From Aristolochia californica (lineage: Eukaryota > Streptophyta > Magnoliopsida > Piperales > Aristolochiaceae), in the NCBI GenBank assembly GCA_029961685.1, contig JARWKL010000007.1:21089013-21153012 (forward strand): a DNA stretch of 64,000 bases, read 5' to 3'. Under the pieces are notes generated by a model, which saw only the letters and a program-made list of their open reading frames with translations, made no database searches and was not told the DNA's origin. The translations under genes and the position numbers were made by a program. Positions 50,938 to 63,738 of this stretch are shown piece by piece (positions within the stretch are counted from its first letter, which is position 1; each line of letters starts with the position of its first letter).

Positions 50938-51611
50938 GTCCGTTACGCATGATAAATCACATTACAATCATCTATGATTAATTATGTCAACTTTTTGCAA
51001 ATGGGCAAAATAATGGCTTGTTTGACTCGGGAAATATCCCACCGCACATTCACTTGAGAATTTAATCAGCGTTTGTTATTCTCTATAAAAGCTTTGAATC
51101 CATAGGTCATTTGAATCTTTAACATGTTTCTGGCATGTATATCCATTTTTAAAACATGTGTAGAAATAATCTCCTTCATGTAAAATTCCAAGATATTAGT
51201 TTTTGACTAGTGGAATTTCCCAAACTTCGATAACAAAACTTTTGTGTTCATTTGTGGTGTGTGAATAAATTTTCTTCATTTACTTTTTTTATTGTTTTAA
51301 ACTTTTTCCGTACATCAACTATGAAATTTTCATTTTGCTGTGATCTATTTGCCTTTTTTGTTTACGGCATGAAGGGAGAGCGAAAAACTCAAAGTTTTGA
51401 TTTAGTAAAATTGTGTACATCTAAAATGGAAATGCACAATGCATATATGTAGAGAGAGATAATTCTAAAGAATGTCTGTAATTTTTAGGGATTGTAAGCA
51501 CCTTTTCGTTATTACATCTCAATTTTTGCAATCGTCGGGAAAAATGGGTTGCGGGGCAGTTTTAACTGAGTGTTGAATTGCAATCCATAAGTCATTTCAT
51601 ACAAAAATATA
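50938..51611 (+). repeat. A/C hybrid monomer
   Basis: The first ~75 bp are A (attaattatgtcaac, tgcaaatgggc); from about 51017 it is C (ggcttgtttgac, tttctggcatg, gatattagttttt, gaataaattttcttc, atgggttgcgg). The crossover lies in the shared gggcaaaataatggc segment, 51001-51016. Confidence 0.85.
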
Positions 51612-53633
51612 TCCCATTACGCATGATAAATCATATTACAATCATCTATGATTAATTATGTCAGCTTTTTACAAATGGGCAAAATAATAACATGTTTGAC
51701 TCGGGTAAATATCCCACAGCAAGTTCACTTGAGAATTTAATGAGCGTTTGTTATTCTCTTTAAAAGCTTTGCATCCATAGCTCATTTGCATCTTTAACAT
51801 GATTCAAACATGCATATCCATTTTTAAAACATGTGTGGACGAAATCTCTTTCTTGCAAAATTCCAAGCAATTAGGGTTAAACAAGTGGAATTTCCCAAAA
51901 TTGGATAAGAAAACTTTTGTGTTCATTTGTGTTGGGTGAAAAAATTTCTTTATTTATATTCGTTATAGTTTTAAATTTTTTCCATACATCAACTATAAAA
52001 TTTTCATTTTTTTGTAAGTTTTTTGCCTTGTTTGTTTTCGGGATGAAGGGAGAGTGAAAAGTCAAATTTTTTCTTTAAGAAAAAAGTGTACATCTAAAAT
52101 GGAAAAGCACAATCCACAATTGTTGGGAGAGATAATTCCAAAGAGTGTCATTAATTTTTAGGGATTGTAACCTCTTTTTAGTTTTTATATCTCAGGTTTT
52201 TCAATCGTTGAGAAAAATTGGTGGCAGAGGATTTTTAACTGAGTGTTGAATTGCAATCCATAAGTCATTTCATACAAAAATATAGTCTGTTACGCATCTT
52301 AAATCACTTTACAATCATCTATGATTTTTAGATCAAATTTTTGAAAATGGGCATAATAATGAATTGTTAGGCTCAGGTAAATATCCCACCGCACGTTCAA
52401 ATGAGAATTTAATGAGCATTTTTTATTCTCTTTAAAAGCTTTGGATCCATTGGTCATTTGAATCTTGAACATGTTTCAAGCATGCATATCCATTTTTAAA
52501 ACATGAGTAGAAAAAATCTCCTTCATGTAAAATTCCAAACTTAATAGGGTTGGACTAATGGAATTTCCCAAACTTGGATGACAAAACTTTTGTGTTCATT
52601 TGTGGTGTGTGAAAAGATATTTTTTACATACATTAGTTATTATTTTAAATATTTTCCAAACATCAACCATAAAATTTTTATTTTGTTGTGATCTTTTTTG
52701 CCTTTTTTGTTTACGGGATGAAGGGGGAGCGAAAACTCAAAGTTCTGATTTAAGAAAAAAGTGTACATCTAAAATGGAAAAGCACAATGCACAAATGTAG
52801 AGAGAGATATTTCCAAAGTGTGTTTGTTTGTTTTAGGGATCGTATGCACTTTTTTCATTTTTATATCTAAGGTTTTGCAATCGTAGGGAAACGGGGGAGG
52901 CGGGCGATTTTTAACTGAGTGTTGACTTCAAATCGATAAGTCATTTCTTACAAAAATATAGCCCGTTACGCATGAGAAATCACTTTACAATCACCTATGA
53001 TTGTTAGCTCAACTTTTTGAATATGGGCAAAATAATGGCTTGTTTGACTCGTGCAAATATGCCACCGCACGTTCACTTAAGATTTTAATGAGCGTTTGTT
53101 ATTCTCGTTAAAAGCTTTGGTTCCATAGGTCATTTGAATCTTAATATGTTTCTGGCATGCGTATCCATTTTTAAAACATGTGCAGAAAAAATCTCCTTCA
53201 TGTAAAATTCCAAGATATTAGTTTTGGACTAGAGGAATTTCCCAAACTTGGATCACAAAACTTTTGTGTTCATTTGTGGTGTGTGAATAAATTTTCTTCA
53301 TTTATTTTTTTTATTGTTTTAAAATTTTTGCGTACATCAACTATGAAATTTTCATTTTGCAGTGGTCTACTTGCCTTTTTTGTTTACGGGATGAAGGGAG
53401 GGGGAAAAACTCGAAGTTTTGATTTAAGAAAAATGTGTACATCTAAAACAGAAATGCACAATGCACATATGTAGAGAGAGATAATTCCAAGAAGTGTCTA
53501 TAATTTTTAGGGATTGTAAGCACCTTTTTGTTTTTATATCTCAGGTTTTGCAATCGTCGGGAAAAATGGGTTGCGTAGGATTTTTAACTGAGTGTTGAAT
53601 TTCAATCCATAAGTCATTTCATACAAAAATATA
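51612..53633 (+). repeat. HOR unit 26: A-B-C
   Basis: Monomers start at 51612 (A), 52285 (B) and 52961 (C). It is regular in length with scattered substitutions only. Confidence 0.92.
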
Positions 53634-55550
53634 GGCCATTACGCATGAGAAATCACATTACAATCTTCTATGATTAATTATGTCATCTTTTTGCAAATGG
53701 GCAAAATAATGACATGTTTGACTCGGGTAAATATCCCATTTTTACAACATGTGTGGACAAAATCTTTTTCTTGCAAAATTCCAAGCTATTAGGGTTAAAC
53801 TAGTGGAATTTCCCAAAATTGGATAACATAACTTTTGTGTTCATTTGTGTTGGGTGAATAAATTTTCTTTATTTATATTTGTTATTTTTTAATAAATTAT
53901 CCATACATCAACTATAAAATTTTCATTTTGTTGTAAGTTTTTTAACTTGTTTGTTTTCGGGATGAAGGGAGAGCGAAAAGTCAATGTTTTGATTGAATAA
54001 AAAAGCGTACATCTAAAATGGAAAAGCACAATGCACAATTTTAGGGAGAGATAATTCCAAATAGTGTCTCTAATTTTTAGGGATTGTAAGCTCTTTTTAC
54101 TTTTATATCTCAGGTTTTACAATCGTCGGGAAAAATTGGTGGCAGAGGATTTTTAACTGAGTGTTGAATTACAATCCATAAGTCATTTCATACAAAAATA
54201 TAGCCCGTTACGCATGATAAATCACTTTACAATCATCTATGATTGTTAGATCAAATTTTTGAAAATAGGCAAAATAATGACTTGTTAGGCTCGGGTAAAT
54301 ATCCCACCGCACGTTCACTTGAGAATTTAATGAGCATTTGTTATTCTCTTTAAAAGCTTTGGATCCATAGGTCATTTGAATCTTTAACATGTTTAAAGCG
54401 TGCATATCCATTTTTAAAATATGTGTAGAAAAAATCTCCTTCTTGTAAAATTCCAAGCCTAATAGGGTTGGACTAATGGAATTTCCTAAACTTGGATAAC
54501 AAAAATTTTGTGTTCATTTGTGGTGTATGAATAGATATTTTTTATTTAAATTAGTTATTATTTTAAATATGTTCCACACATCAACTATAAAATTTTTATT
54601 TTGTTGTGATCTTTTTTGCCTTTTTTGTTTGCGGGATGAAGGAGGTGCGAAAACTCAAAGTTCTGATTTAAGAAAAAAGTGTACATCTATAATGGAAATG
54701 CACAATGCACAAATGTAGAGAGAGATATTTCCAAAGAGTGTCTATATATTTTAGGGATCGTATGCACTTTTTCGTTTTTATATCTAAGGTTTTGCAATCG
54801 TCGGGAAATGGGGGAGGCGGGCAATTTTGAACTGAGTGTTGACTTCAAATCCATAAGTCATTTCTTACAAAAATATAGCCCGTTACGCATGACAAATCAC
54901 TTTACAATCATCTATGATTGTTAGCTCAATGTTTTGAATATGGGCAAAATAATGGTTTGTTTGACTCGGGCAAATAACCCACCGCATGTTTACTTGAGAA
55001 TTTAATGTGCGTTTGTTATTCTCTTTAGAAGCTTTGGATCCATAGGTCATTTGAATCTTTAACTTGTTTCTGGCATGCATATCAATTTTTAAAACAAGTG
55101 TAGAAAAAATCTCCTTCATGTAAAATTCCAAGATATTAGTTTTGGACTAGTGGAATTTCCCAAACTTGGATAACAAAACTTTTGTGTTCATTTGTGGTGT
55201 GTGAATAAATTTTCTTTATTGAATTTTTTTATTTTTTAAACTTTTTCCGTACATCAACTATGAAATTTTCATTTTGTTGTGATCTATTTGCCTTTTTTGT
55301 TTACGGGAAGAACGGAGAGCGAAAAACTCAAAGTTTTGATTTAAGAAAAATGTGTACATCTAAAACGGAAATGCACATTGCACATATGTAGCGAGAGATA
55401 ATTCCAAAGAGTGTCTGTAATTTTTAGGCATTGTAAGCACCTTTTCTTTTGTATATCTCAGGTTTTGCAATCGTCGGAAAAAATGGGTTGCGAAGGACAT
55501 TTAAAAGAGTGTTGAATTGCAATCCATAAGTCATTTCATACAAAAATATA
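53634..55550 (+). repeat. HOR unit 27: A(deleted)-B-C
   Basis: Monomers start at 53634 (A, 569 bp), 54203 (B) and 54878 (C). The A lacks ~105 bp at about 53732-53740: gtaaatatccca is fused to tttttacaacatgtg. The two ends share atatcc(c)a, so the loss is flanked by a short direct repeat. Confidence 0.92.
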
Positions 55551-57337
55551 GCCCGTTACGCATGATAAATCACATTACAATCATCTATGACTAATTATGT
55601 CAGCTTTTTGCAAATGGACAAAATAATGGCGTGTTTGACTCCGGTAAATATCCCACCGCAAGTTCACTTGAGAATTTAATGAGCGTTTGTTACTCTCTTT
55701 AAAAGCTTTGCATCCATAGCTCATTTGAATCTTTAACATGTTTCAAACATGCATATCCATTTCTAGAACATCTGTGGATGAAATGTCTTTATTCCAAAAT
55801 TCCAAGCTATTAGAGTTAAACTAGTGGAATTTCCCAAAATTGGATAACAAAAATTGCATCTTTAGGGATTGTAAGCACCTTTTCGTTTTTATATCTCCGG
55901 TATCGCAATCGTCGGGAAAAATTGGTGGCAGAGGATTTTTAACTGAGTGTTGAATTGCAATCCATAAGTCATTTCTTACAAAATATAGCACGTTACACAT
56001 GATAAATCACTTTACAATCATCTATGACTGTTAGATCAAATTTTGGAAAATAGGCAAAATAATGACTTGTTAGACTCGGGTAAATGTCCCACCGCACGTT
56101 CACTTGAGAATTTAATGAGCGTTTGTTATTGTCTTTAAAAGCTTTGGATCCAAAGGTCATTTGAATCTTTAACATGTTCCAAGCATGCATATCCATTTTT
56201 AAAACATGTGTAGAAAAAATCTCCTTCATGTAAAATTCAAGGCTTAATAGGGTTGGACTAATGGAATTTTCCAAACTAGGATAACAAAAATTTTGTGTTC
56301 AAATTTGGTGTGTGAATAGATATTTTTTTATTTACATTAGTTATTATTTTTAATATTTTCCAAACATCAACCATAAAAGTTTTATTTTGTTGTGATCTTT
56401 TTTGCGTTTTTTGTTTACGGGATGAAGGAGGAGCGAAAACTCAAAGTTCTGATTTAAGAAAAAAGTGTACATCTAAAATGTAAATGCACAATGCACAAAT
56501 GTAGAGAGAGATATTTCCAAAGAGTGTCTGTATGTTTTAGGGATCGTATGCACTTTTTTGTTTTTATATCTAAGGTTTTGCAATCGTCGGGAAACGGGGG
56601 AGGCGGGCGATTTTTAACTGCGTGTTGACTTCAAATCCTTAAGTCATTTCTTTAAAAAATAAAGCCCGTTACGCATGAAAAATCACTTTACAATCATCTA
56701 TGATTGTTAGCTCAACTTTTTCAATATGGGCAAAATAATGGCTTGTTTGACTCGGGCAAATATCCCACGGCACGTTCACTTGAGAATTTAATGAGCGTTT
56801 GTTATTCTCTTTAAAAGCATTGGATCCATAGGTCATTTGAATCTTTAACATGTTTCTGGCATGCATATCCATTTTTAAAACATGTGTAGAAAAAATCTCC
56901 TTCATATAAAATTCCAAGATATTAGTTTTTGACTAGTGGAATTTCCAAAACTTGGATAACAAAACTTTTGTGTTCATTTGTGGTGTGTGAATAAATTTTC
57001 TTTATTTACTTTTTTTATTGTTTTAAACTTTTTCCGTACATCAACTCTGAAATTTTCATTTTGATGTGATGTATTTGCCTTTTTTGTTTACGGGATGAAG
57101 GGAGAGCGAAAAACTCGAAGTTTTGATTTAAGAAAAATGTGTATATCTAAAATGGAAATGCCCAATGCACATATGTAGAGAGAGATAATTCCAAAGAGTG
57201 TCTATAATTTTTAGGGATTGTAAGAACCTTTTCCTTTTTATATCTCAGGTTTTGCAATCGTCAGGAAAAATGGGTTGCGGAGGATTTTTAACTGAGGGTT
57301 GGATTGCAATCCATAAGTCATTTCATACAAAAATATA
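55551..57337 (+). repeat. HOR unit 28: A(deleted)-B-C
   Basis: Monomers start at 55551 (A, 437 bp), 55988 (B) and 56664 (C). The A lacks ~237 bp at about 55856 (ggataacaaaaattgcatct, then ttagggattg). Just after the join the sequence is C-like (gtaagcaccttttcg) before returning to A (attggtggcagagg). The later B, from 56313, begins the block duplicated at 62131. Confidence 0.91.
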
Positions 57338-57924
57338 GCCCGTTGCGCATGATAAATCACATTACAATCATCTATGATTAATTATGTCAGCTTTTTGCAA
57401 ATGGGCAAAGTAATGGCATGTTTGACTCGGGTAAATATCCCACCCCAAGTTCACTTGAGAATTTAATGAGCATTTGTTATTCTCATTAAAAGCTTTGCAT
57501 TCATAGCTCATTTGCATCTTTAACATGTTTTAAACATGCATAACCATTTTTAAAACATGTGTGGACGAAATTTCTTTTTTGCAAAATTCCAAGCTATTAG
57601 GGTTAAACTAGTGGAATTTCCAAAAATTGGATAACAAAAATTTTGTGTTCATTTGTGTTGGGTGAATAAATTTTCTTTATTTATATTTGGTATTGTTTTA
57701 AATTTTTTCCATACATCAACTATAAAATTTTCATTTTGTTGTAGGCTTTTTGCCTTGGTTGTTTTCGGGATGAAGGGAGAGCGAAAAGTCAAAGTTTTGA
57801 TTTAAGAAAAAAGTGTGGATCTAAAATGGAAAAGCACAATGCACAATTGTAGGGAGAGATAATTCCAAAGAGTGTCTGTAATTTTTAGGGATTGTAAGCT
57901 CTTTTTAGTTTTTATATCTCAGGT
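56313..57924 (+). repeat. Recent ~1.6-kb duplicated block, copy 1
   Basis: It covers the 3' half of B (55988), all of C (56664) and nearly all of A (57338). It matches 62131-63738 at a constant offset of 5,814 bp (5,818 before one 4-bp indel) with about a dozen substitutions by hand count, i.e. ~99% identity. Rare variants shared only by the pair include aatgcccaatgc, tgatgtgatgtatttg, taagaaccttttcc and gtgtggatc. Confidence 0.9.
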
Positions 57925-59348
57925 GTTGCAATCGTCGGGAAAAATTGGTGGCAGAGGATTTTTAACATTGAATTGCAATCCATAAGTCATTGCATACAAA
58001 AATATAGCCCGTTACGCATGATAAATCAATTTACAATCATTTATGATTGTTAGATCAAATTTTTGAAAAAGGGCAAAATAATGACTTGTTAGACTTGGGT
58101 AAATATCCCACCACACGTTCACTTGAGAATTTAATGAGCGTTTGTTATTCTCTTTAAAAGCTTTGGATCATAGGTCATTTGAATCTTTAACATGTTTCAA
58201 GCATGCATATCCATTTTTAAAACATGTGTAGAAAAAATCTCCTTCATGTAAAATTCCAAGCTTAATAGGGTTGGACTAATGGAATTTTCCAAACTTGGAT
58301 AAAAAAGTGTTCATTTGTGGTGTGTGAATAGATATTTTTTATTTAAATTCGTTATTATTTTAAATATTTTCCACACATCAACTATAAAATTTTTATTTTG
58401 TTGTGATCTTTTTTACCTTTTTTGTTTACGGGATGAAGGGGGTGCGAAAACTCAAAGTTCTGATTTAAGAAAAAAGTGTACATCTAAAATTGAATTGCAC
58501 AATGCACAAATGTAGAGAGAGATATTTCCAAAGAGTGTCTGTATGTTTTAGGGATCGTATGCACTCTTTCATTTTTATATCTAAGGTTTTGCAATCGTCG
58601 GGAAACAGGGGAGGTGGGCGATTTTTAACTGAGTCTTGTCTTCAAATCCATTAGTCATTTCTTAAAAAGAAATAGCCCGTTACGCATGACAAATCACTTT
58701 ACAATCATCTATGATTGTTAGCTCAAGTTTTTGAATATGGGCAAAATAATGGTTTGTTTGACTCGGGCAAATATCCCACCGCACGTTCACTTGAGAATTT
58801 AATGAGCGTTTGTTATTCTCTTTTAAAGCTTTGGATCCATTGGTCATTTAAATTTTTAACATGTTTCTGGCATGCATATCTCTTTTTAAAACATGTGTAG
58901 AAAAAATCTACTTCATGTAAAATTCCAAGATATGAGTTTTGGACTAGTGGAATTTCCCAAACTTGGATAACAAAACTTTTGTGTTCATTTGTGGTGTGTA
59001 AATAAATTTTCTTTATTTAATTTTTTTATTGTTTTAAACTTTTTCCGTACATCAACTATGAAATTTTTATTTTGCTGTGATCTATTTGCCTTTTTTGTTT
59101 ACGGGATGAAGGGAGAGCGAAAAACTCGAAGTTTTGATTTAAGAAAAATGTGTACATCTAAAACGGAAATGCACAATGCACATATGTAGAGAGAGATAAT
59201 TCCAAAGAGTGTCTGTAATTTTTAGGGATTGTAAGCACCTTTTCTTTTTTATATTTCAGGTTTTGCAATTGTCGGGAAAAATGGGTTGCAGAGGATTTTT
59301 AACTGAGTGTAGAATTGCAATCCATAAGTCATTTCATACAAAAATATA
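57338..59348 (+). repeat. HOR unit 29: A-B-C
   Basis: Monomers start at 57338 (A), 58007 (B) and 58675 (C). The A is part of the block duplicated at 63152, sharing ttgcgcatga, ctcattaaaagc, tttggtattg, ccttggttg and gtgtggatc with that copy. Confidence 0.92.
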
Positions 59349-60022
59349 ACCCGTTACGCATGATAAATCACATTACAATCATCTATGATTAATTATGTCA
59401 GCTTTTTGCAAATGGGCAAAATAATGGCATGTTTGACTCGGGTAAATATCCCACCGCAAGTTCACTTGAGAATTTAATGAGCGTTTGTTATTCTCTTTAA
59501 AAGCTTTGCATCTATAGCTCATTTGCATATTTAACATGTTTCAAACATGCATATCCATTTTTAAAACTTGTGTGGACGAAATCTCTTTCTTGCAATATTT
59601 CAAGCTATTAGGGTTAAACTAGTAGAATTTCCCAAAATTGGATAACAAAACTTTTGTGTTCATTTGTGTTGGGTGCATAAATATTCTTTATTTATATTTG
59701 TTATTGTTTTAAATTTTTTCCATTAATCAACTATAAAATTTTAATTTAGTTGTAACCTTTTTGCTTTGTTTGTTTTCGGGATGAAGGGAGAACGAAAAGA
59801 CAAAGTTTTGATTTAAGAAAAAAGTGTACATTTAAAATGGAAAAGCACAATGTGCAATTCAATGGAGAGATAATTCCAAACATTGTCTGTATTTTTTAGG
59901 GAATGTAAGCTCTTTTTAGTTTTTATATCTCAGGTTTTGCAATCGTCGGGAAAAATTGGTGGCAGAGGATTTTTAACTGAGTGTTGAATTGCAATCCACA
60001 AGTCAATTCATACAAAAATATA

Positions 60023-60454
60023 GCCCGTTACGCATGATAAATCACTTTACAATCATCTATGATTGTTAGATCAAATTTTTGAAAATGGGCAAAATAATGA
60101 CTTGTTAGACTCGGGTAATTTATTCATATTTGTTATTGTTTTAAATTTTTTCCATACTTCAACTATAAAATTTTCATTTTGTTGTAAGCTTTTTGCCTTG
60201 TTTGTTTTCGGGATGAAGGGAGAGCGTAAAGTCAAAGTTTTGAATGAAGGAAAAAGTGTACATCTAAAATGGACAAGCACAAAGCACAATTGTAGGGAGG
60301 GATAATTCCAAAGAGTGTCTGTAATATTTAGGGATTGTAAGCTCTTTTTAGTTTTTATATCTCAGGTTTTGCAATCGTCGGGAAAAATTGGTGGCAGAGG
60401 ATTTTTAACTGAGTGTTGAATTGCAATCCATAAGTCATTTCATACAAACATATA
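60023..60454 (+). repeat. B/A hybrid monomer with ~243-bp deletion
   Basis: B sequence (gttagatcaaattt, gacttgttagactcgggtaa) stops at about 60116 and A sequence from the middle of a monomer follows (tatttgttattg, gttgtaagctttttgcc, gtcaaagttttg, attggtggcagagg). Unlike the in-phase hybrids, this join is out of phase and removes the HindIII/BamHI segment. The join lies in a gtaattta/aattta-like AT stretch. Confidence 0.87.
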
Positions 60455-61129
60455 GCCCGTTACGCATGATATATCACCTTAATTTCATCTATGATTGCTA
60501 GATCAATTTTTTGAAAATGGGCAAAATAATGACTTGTTGGACTCTAGTAAATATCCCACCACACGATCACTTGAGAATTTAATGAGCGTTTGTTATTCTC
60601 TTTAAAATATTTGGATCCATAGGTCGTTTGAATCTTTAACATGTTTCAAGCATGCATATCCATTTTAAAAACATGTGTAGAAAAAATCTCCTTCATGTAA
60701 AATTCCAAGCTTAATAGGGTTGGACTAATGGAATTTCCCAAACTTGGAAAACAAAACTTTTGTGTTCAACTGTGGTCTGTGAATAGATATTTTTTATTTA
60801 CATTAGTTATTATTTTAGATATTTTCCGCACATCAATAATAAAATTTTTATTTATTTGTGATCTTTTTTGCCTTTTTTGTTTAAGGGATGATGTGGGAGC
60901 GAAAACTCAAAGTTTTGATTTTAGAAAAAAGTGTACATCTAAAATGGAAATGCACAATGCACAAATGTTGAGAGAGATATTTCCAAAGAGTGTCTGTATG
61001 TTTTAGGGATTGTATGCACTTTTTCATTTTTATATCTAAGGTTTTACAATCGTCGGGAACCGGGGGAGGCGGGCGATTTTTAACTGAGTGTTGACTTCAA
61101 ATCCATAAGTCATTTCTTACAAAAATAAA

Positions 61130-61805
61130 GCCCGTTACGCATGAAAAATTACTTTACAATCATCTATGATTGTTAGCTCAACTTTTTGAATATGGGCAAA
61201 ATAATGGCTTGTTTGACTCCGGCAAATATCCCACCGCACGTTCACTTGAGAATTTAATGAGCGTTTGTTATTCACTTTAAAAGCTTTGCATCCATAGCTC
61301 ATTACCATCTTTAACATGTTTCAAACATGCATATCCATTTTTAAAACATGTGTGGACGAAATCTCTTTCTTGCAAAATTCCAAGCTATTAGGGTTGAACT
61401 AGTGGAATTTCCAAAAATTGGATAACAAAACTTTTGTGTTCATTTGTGTTGGGTGAATAAATTTTCTTTCTCTATATTTGTTATTGTTTTAAATTTTTTC
61501 CATACATCAACTATAAAATTTTCATTTTGTTGTAAGCTTTTTTTGCCTTGTTTGTTTTCGAGATGAAGGGAGAGCGAAAAGTCAAAGTTTTGATTTAAGA
61601 AAAAAGTGTACATCTAAAATGGAAAAGCACAATGCACAATTGTAGGGAGAGATAATTCCAAAGAGTGTCTGTAATTTTTAGGGATTGTAACCTCTTTTTT
61701 AGTTTATATATCTCAGGTTTTGCAATCGTCGAGAAAAATTGGTGGCAGAGGATTTTTAACTGAGTGTTGAATTGCAATCCATAAGTCATTTCATACAAAA
61801 ATGGA
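61130..61805 (+). repeat. C/A hybrid monomer (second case)
   Basis: C diagnostics (gcatgaaaaatta, gttagctcaac, ggcttgtttgac, ccgcacgttc) run to about 61240; A diagnostics (gcatccatagctcatt, gtggacgaaatctc, gttgaactagtgg, tgtgttgggtgaat) run from about 61287. The crossover is later than in the C/A hybrid at 49519, but both carry ttattcactttaaaagc. Confidence 0.85.
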
Positions 61806-62130
61806 GCCCGTTATGCATGATAAATCATTTTACAATCATCTATGATTGTTAGATCAAATTTTTGAAAATGGGCAAAATAATGACTTGTTAGACTCGGGTA
61901 AATATCCCACCGCACGTTCACTTGAGAATTTAATGAGTGTTTGTTATTCTCTTTAAAAGTTTTGGATCCATAGGTCATTTGAATCTTTAACATGTTTCAA
62001 GCAAGCATATCCATTTTTAAAACATGTGTAGAAAAAATCTCCTTCATGTAAAATTCCAAGCTTAATAGGGTTGGACTAATGGAATTTCCCAAACTTGGAT
62101 AACAAAACTTTTGTGTTAATTTGTGGTGTG

Positions 62131-63738
62131 TGAATAGATATTTTTTTATATTAGTTATTATTTTTAATATTTTCCAAACATCAACCATAAAAGTTTTATT
62201 TTGTTGTGATCTTTTTTGCGTTTTTTGTTTACGGGATGAAGGGGGAGCGAAAACTCAAAGTTCTGATTTAAGAAAAAAGTGTACATCTAAAATGTAAATG
62301 CACAATGCACAAATGTGGAGAGAGATATTTCCAAAGAGTGTCTGTATGTTTTAGGGATCGTATGCACTTTTTTGTTTTTATATCTAAGGTTTTGCAATCG
62401 TCGGGAAACGGGTGAGGCGGGCGATTTTTAACTGCGTGTTGACTTCAAATCCTTAAGTCATTTCTTTAAAAAATAAAGCCCGTTACGCATGAAAAATCAC
62501 TTTACAATCATCTATGATTGTTAGCTCAACTTTTTCAATATGGGCAAAATAATGGCTTGTTTGACTCGGGCAAATATCCCACGGCACGTTCACTTGAGAA
62601 TTTAATGAGCGTTTGTTATTCTCTTTAAAAGCATTGGATCCATAGGTCATTTGAATCTTTAACATGTTTCTGGCATGCATATCCATTTTTAAAACATGTG
62701 TAGAAAAAATCTCCTTCATATAAAATTCCAAGATATTAGTTTTTGACTAGTGGAATTTCCAAAACTTGGATAACAAAACTTTTGTGTTCATTTGTGGTGT
62801 GTGAATAAATTTTCTTTATTTACTTTTTTTATTGTTTTAAACTTTTTCCGTACATCAACTCTGAAATTTTCATTTTGATGTGATGTATTTGCCTTTTTTG
62901 TTTACGGGATGAAGGGAGAGCGAAAAACTCGAAGTTTTGATTTAAGAAAAATGTGTATATCTAAAATGGAAATGCCCAATGCACATATGTAGAGAGAGAT
63001 AATTCCAAAGAGTGTCTGTAAGTTTTAGGGATTGTAAGAACCTTTTCCTTTTTATATCTCAGGTTTTGCAATCGTCGGGAAAAATGGGTTGCGGAGGATT
63101 TTTAACTGAGGGTTGGATTGCAATCCATAAGTCATTTCATACAAAAATATAGCCCGTTGCGCATGATAAATCACATTACAATCATCTATGATTAATTATG
63201 TCAGCTTTTTGCAAATGGGCAAAGTAATGGCATGTTTGACTCGGGTAAATATCCCACCTCAAGTTCACTTCAGAATTTAATGAGCATTTGTTATTCTCAT
63301 TAAAAGCTTTGCATTCATAGCTCATTTGCATCTTTAACATGTTTCAAACATGGATATCCATTTTTAAAACATGTGTGGACGAAATTTCTTTTTTGCAAAA
63401 TTCCAAGCTATTAGGGTTAAACTAGTGGAATTTCCAAAAATTGGATAACAAAAATTTTGTGTTCATTTGTGTTGGGTGAATAAATTTTCTTTATTTATAT
63501 TTGGTATTGTTTTAAATTTTTTCCATACATCAACTATAAAATTTTCATTTTGTTGTAGGCTTTTTGCCTTGGTTGTTTTCGGGATGAAGGGAGAGCGAAA
63601 AGTCAAAGTTTTGATTTAAGAAAAAAGTGTGGATCTAAAATGGAAAAGAACAATTCACAATTGTAGGGAGAGATAATTCCAAAGAGTGTCTGTAATTTTT
63701 AGGGATTGTAAGCTCTTTTTAGTTTTTATATCTCAGGT
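62131..63738 (+). repeat. Recent ~1.6-kb duplicated block, copy 2
   Basis: This is the partner of 56313-57924. The C portion 62483-62731 is identical to 56669-56917 over 249 bp. On both sides similarity falls to the ordinary inter-unit level: the 5' part of the B and the last ~85 bp of the A differ in the two copies. Confidence 0.9.

Larger units (their letters stand above)
49519..51611 (+). repeat. Rearranged HOR unit 25: C/A-B-stub-A/C
   Basis: The order is C/A hybrid (49519), B (50192), a 73-bp partial unit (50865-50937) and A/C hybrid (50938). No plain A or C is present, yet total length is close to one ABC unit plus the stub. Two reciprocal-looking exchanges lie in one unit. Confidence 0.88.
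59349..63151 (+). repeat. Compound HOR unit 30: A-B/A-B-C/A-B-C
   Basis: Monomers start at 59349 (A), 60023 (B/A, 432 bp), 60455 (B), 61130 (C/A), 61806 (B) and 62478 (C). The two hybrids break the ABC order twice. If the hybrids are read by their 3' halves, the order is A-A-B-A-B-C. Confidence 0.88.
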
